Below are positions 61,508 to 64,000 of a stretch of DNA of 64,000 bases, piece after piece. The translations under genes were made by a program, and so were the position numbers. Each line of letters starts with the position of its first letter. Within the stretch, counting starts at the first letter, position 1. Source of the DNA: DAOVXM01 sp963746255 (GTDB taxonomy: Bacteria > Chloroflexota > Anaerolineae > Anaerolineales > UBA4823); contig CAVVAJ010000007.1 of the NCBI GenBank assembly GCA_963746255.1, forward strand, positions 434,001 through 498,000. The letters run 5' to 3'. The notes under the pieces were generated by a model. It had not been told where the DNA came from. It ran no database searches and worked only from the letters and a program-made list of their open reading frames with translations.

Positions 61508-63249
61508 ATGAGCGCTGCGACTGTTGAGACGACCTAACTCTCCCCTCTTGAGCGAGTCGAGAAATGGGTGCCCGGCTTGCGAGCACTGCGTACCTATAAG
61601 CGCACGTGGCTTCCACGCGACCTGGTCGCCGGGGTTGTGCTTTGCGCTCTGCTTGTCCCACAGGGCATGGCGTATGCCGAACTGGCTGGTCTGCCCGCGA
61701 TCACTGGTCTGTATACAACTGTGGTATGCCTGATAGCATATGCTGCCTTCGGGCCTTCCCCATACTTGGTGCTGGGTCCCGACTCCTCTCTCAGTCCCAT
61801 GATCGCGGCTGTTATCCTTCCCTTGGCTGCCGGCGATTCGGAGTACGCGGTTACCCTGGCTGGTATGCTGGCTCTGATGGTCGGTTTGATCTGCATCGGC
61901 GCAGGGATTGCCCATCTCGGGTTCGTCTCCGACCTGCTTTCCAAACCCGTGCGGGTGGGATATCTGGCCGGTCTGGCGATAACCATATTCATCGGCCAGC
62001 TGCCAGATCTGTTCGGATTTTCCATTGAAGGCGGAAACGTAATCCAAGATACTTAGGATTCTTGTCCAATCTTGACCAGACCAATATCTATACGTTGGGG
62101 GTGGGTTTGCTCTGTCTGGTGATCATATTGGGGTTGAAGCGTTGGGTGCCACGCGCTCCGGGCATCCTGATAGCTGTTGTGGCTGCCATTGCAGCTACAG
62201 TCCTTTTCGACCTCGCGGCCAAAGGGGTTGACGTCGTCGGGGTATTGCCTCAGGGTTTCCCGCGACCTTCCTTTCCAGCAGTAGATCTTTCAGACCTCGC
62301 CCCGCTCGCGGGTGCGGCATTTGGTATTACTTTGGTTGCCTTAGGAGACACGATTTCCACCTCTTCTGGGTTTGCCGCCAAGAGTGGCTATGATGTTGAC
62401 AGCGACCAGGAGATGGTTGGCATCGGTGCAGCCAATTTCCTGACCGGGTTATTCCATGGGTTTCCGATCAGTTCCAGCAGTTCTCGCACGGCAGTGGCCG
62501 AGCAGTCAGGCGCCAAGACCCAGCTCACCGGCTTGGTGGCCGCGGCGTTAGTGCTCGAAATGCTGCTGTTTGTTCCCGGTTTAGTGAGGAATTTGCCACA
62601 ATCCGCATTGGCTGCGATTATCATCGTAGCGTCAATCAGTCTCTTCGATACGCTCGCATTACGACATCTTTGGAATGTGCAGATAAGCGAGTTCGCTATA
62701 GCCATCGCTTGGATCCTGGGAGTTGCCTTGGTTGGTGTGTTGGAAGGTATCGTTATCGCAGTGATTTTCTCAATTCTGCAATATTTCCAAAGGTCATGGC
62801 AGCCCTACTCCGCAGTGTCGGGAAAACCTGAAGCTGTGCCAGGATATCATGATCTAAAGCGGTACCCGGCTGCCAGCCAGATCCCCGGCTTGCTGATGAT
62901 TCGTTGGGTCGCTCCGATTTTCTTCGCCAATGCCAATGTATTCCGCAAGCTGGTGCGAGGTTTGATCGCTCAGAGGGAGCCTAGGCCATATTGGGTGCTG
63001 GTAGCGGCCGAACCGATCACGGATGTGGATACCACGGCTTTAGAAATGCTGGTTGACCTGGACGAAGAATTGAACGCAATTGGCATCCACCTGATATTTA
63101 CCGAACTCAAAGACCCGGGAAGGGACAAAATTGAACGTTATGGCCTTTATGAAACGATAGACCGCCGGCATTTCTACCCCACTATTGAGGTAGCGATTGA
63201 TGAATTTTATCTGGAGAATCACAGCGAGGATCAACTTCGAGCCAGTTAG
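61508..63249 (+). pseudogene. SulP-family anion transporter, broken by stop and frameshift
   Basis: A SulP/SLC26 transporter read from ATG 61508 meets TAA at 61535-61537; the same frame continues LSPLERVEKWVPGLRALRTY and the membrane segment DLVAGVVLCALLVPQGMAYA. At 62054-62056 a TAG follows VIQDT, and homology continues one base back from GFLSNLDQTNIYTLGVGLLC, so one base is missing there. The second half has FPISSSSSRTAVAEQSGAKT and a STAS domain (VLVAAEPITDVDTTALEMLV) to 63249. Restored length is about 580 residues. The family moves sulfate, bicarbonate or other anions. Two independent lesions argue for a true pseudogene. Confidence 0.85.
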
Positions 63250-63732
63250 TGATGGCCCGATAATTTTGTCGTCATCCAGATAACTTCACCTCGATAATAT
63301 CCTCCGTCAGGTTAGGATTCCGACGCTTCGAGCGATCAATTAACACCTGGGTTGCTTGGCGCTTTTGATCCCAATTGTCATACTGATCAAAAATTACTTC
63401 TTAACTCATTTTCCCCCTTCGAGGGAGAATCCTCCTGAAATCGATCCTTGTTTTTTACATGGAATCTGATATTTTGATCTTTAAAGAGTAGATCAAGTAT
63501 TCCACCAGGCATTGCAGCGAAAATAGTTTCATTGGGTTGCCAAACAAGTATAATTTTTGTTTGACTTAAATCATGATCAAACACAAACCTACAATATTTC
63601 TACCTATTTCCCTGAAAGAGAAGCAGAGATGCGAGTAATCCTGGGAAACAAACGTCAGCCGATGAAAAACAACCCACACGTTTTGATTACTTTCAGCTAA
63701 TAATAAAAGCCATTTTGTCTAAGGATATATCC
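63250..63732. other. Gene-poor stretch with possible decayed coding sequence
   Basis: No confident gene. On the minus strand two short open pieces look protein-like: one of 65 codons (63387-63584; FDHDLSQTKIILVWQPNETI) and one without a start (about 63265-63405; FDQYDNWDQKRQATQVLIDR), in different frames with a stop between. They may be decayed ends of a lost gene. Confidence 0.35.
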
Positions 63733-64000
63733 ATGAAAGATATTGTGAAACTGATCTCACGAATGACTCTTGAAGAAAAAGCATCGCTATGTTCTGGGTT
63801 GGATCTCTGGCACCTGAAAGGAATCGACCGCCTGGGGAATTCCCTCGATCATGATTACCGATGGTCCGCACGGGTTAAGAAAACAGCTCGGCAGCAGTGA
63901 TCACGTCGGTCTTAACGACAGCATATCCGCCACATGTTTCCCAACCGCTCCTGCGCTGGCGGCCACGTGGAACCGGGATCTGATCTTCCAGGTAGGTAAA
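63733..64000 (+). pseudogene. GH3-family glycoside hydrolase, 5' end, frameshifted (partial)
   Basis: ATG 63733 follows AAGGAT and begins MKDIVKLISRMTLEEKASLC, then SGLDLWHLKGIDRLG, the typical N-terminus of GH3 beta-glucosidases. After LG the frame is lost, but it continues one base later as IPSIMITDGPHGLRKQL and then FPTAPALAATWNRDLIFQVG to the window edge. Removing one A at 63838-63839 restores it. The catalytic residues lie beyond the window. It would hydrolyse beta-linked glucosides or xylosides. A single-base shift in a two-base run may be a sequence error. Confidence 0.8.

Noticed and set aside
1..64000. CRISPR arrays, rRNA genes or an integrase-bounded island
   Set aside because: I saw no regularly spaced direct repeats, no rRNA-like sequence and no integrase or transposase gene anywhere in the window.

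Overview
The window looks like a chromosomal segment from a Chloroflexota bacterium, most likely an Anaerolineae-type lineage. This is inferred from gene content: many lipoproteins with Thr/Pro-rich linkers, a DUF951 protein, a cdaA-cdaR-der-lepB cluster, an archaeal-type bifunctional phosphoglucose/phosphomannose isomerase, an MttB-type methyltransferase, and a peptide-binding lipoprotein with the permuted layout I associate with this phylum. No rRNA is present and only one tRNA, so the placement is not proven.

Layout. 1-3 kb: end of a sugar dehydrogenase, a phosphoesterase lipoprotein and a frameshifted M1 peptidase. 3-5.2 kb: an ABC-2 exporter behind a short leader ORF and two terminator hairpins. 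5.2-16.9 kb: housekeeping and small-molecule enzymes (acetyltransferase, HAD, amidase, PepF, aminotransferase, nucleotidyltransferase, isomerase, RsmI). 17-22.5 kb: lipoprotein, DUF951, M50 protease, HD protein, TyrA and Kbl. 22.8-26.7 kb: a peptide ABC importer (binding protein and two permeases, no ATPase). 26.9-32.5 kb: a CoaE fusion and the c-di-AMP/Der/LepB cluster. 33-36 kb: Nudix, LysM lipoprotein and a dead hydrolase. 35.9-46.4 kb: acyl-CoA metabolism (acyl-CoA dehydrogenase, oxidoreductase, a three-subunit biotin-dependent carboxylase) with a GT39-like membrane protein. 46.5-49 kb: MurI, a glutamine amidotransferase, RplS and tRNA-Glu.

49-64 kb is accessory in character. It holds a gcvPA remnant, an mttB homologue and, divergently, an unusual amino-acid-type ABC importer: a binding lipoprotein with two tandem copies of the binding domain, a permease carrying an N-terminal WD40 propeller, and its ATPase. 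These are followed by an internally deleted second ATPase copy, a ParB-like protein and a two-domain universal stress protein. Beyond lie gene remnants, a Lys-rich helix-turn-helix protein, a broken SulP transporter and the frameshifted start of a GH3 glycosidase.

Two copies of a ~120-bp element with CTAG ends and two internal hairpins (16.9 and 48.1 kb) look like a miniature mobile or dispersed repeat. Eight genes or fragments are broken by single-base indels, stops or deletions; some single-base shifts may be sequence errors rather than real decay.
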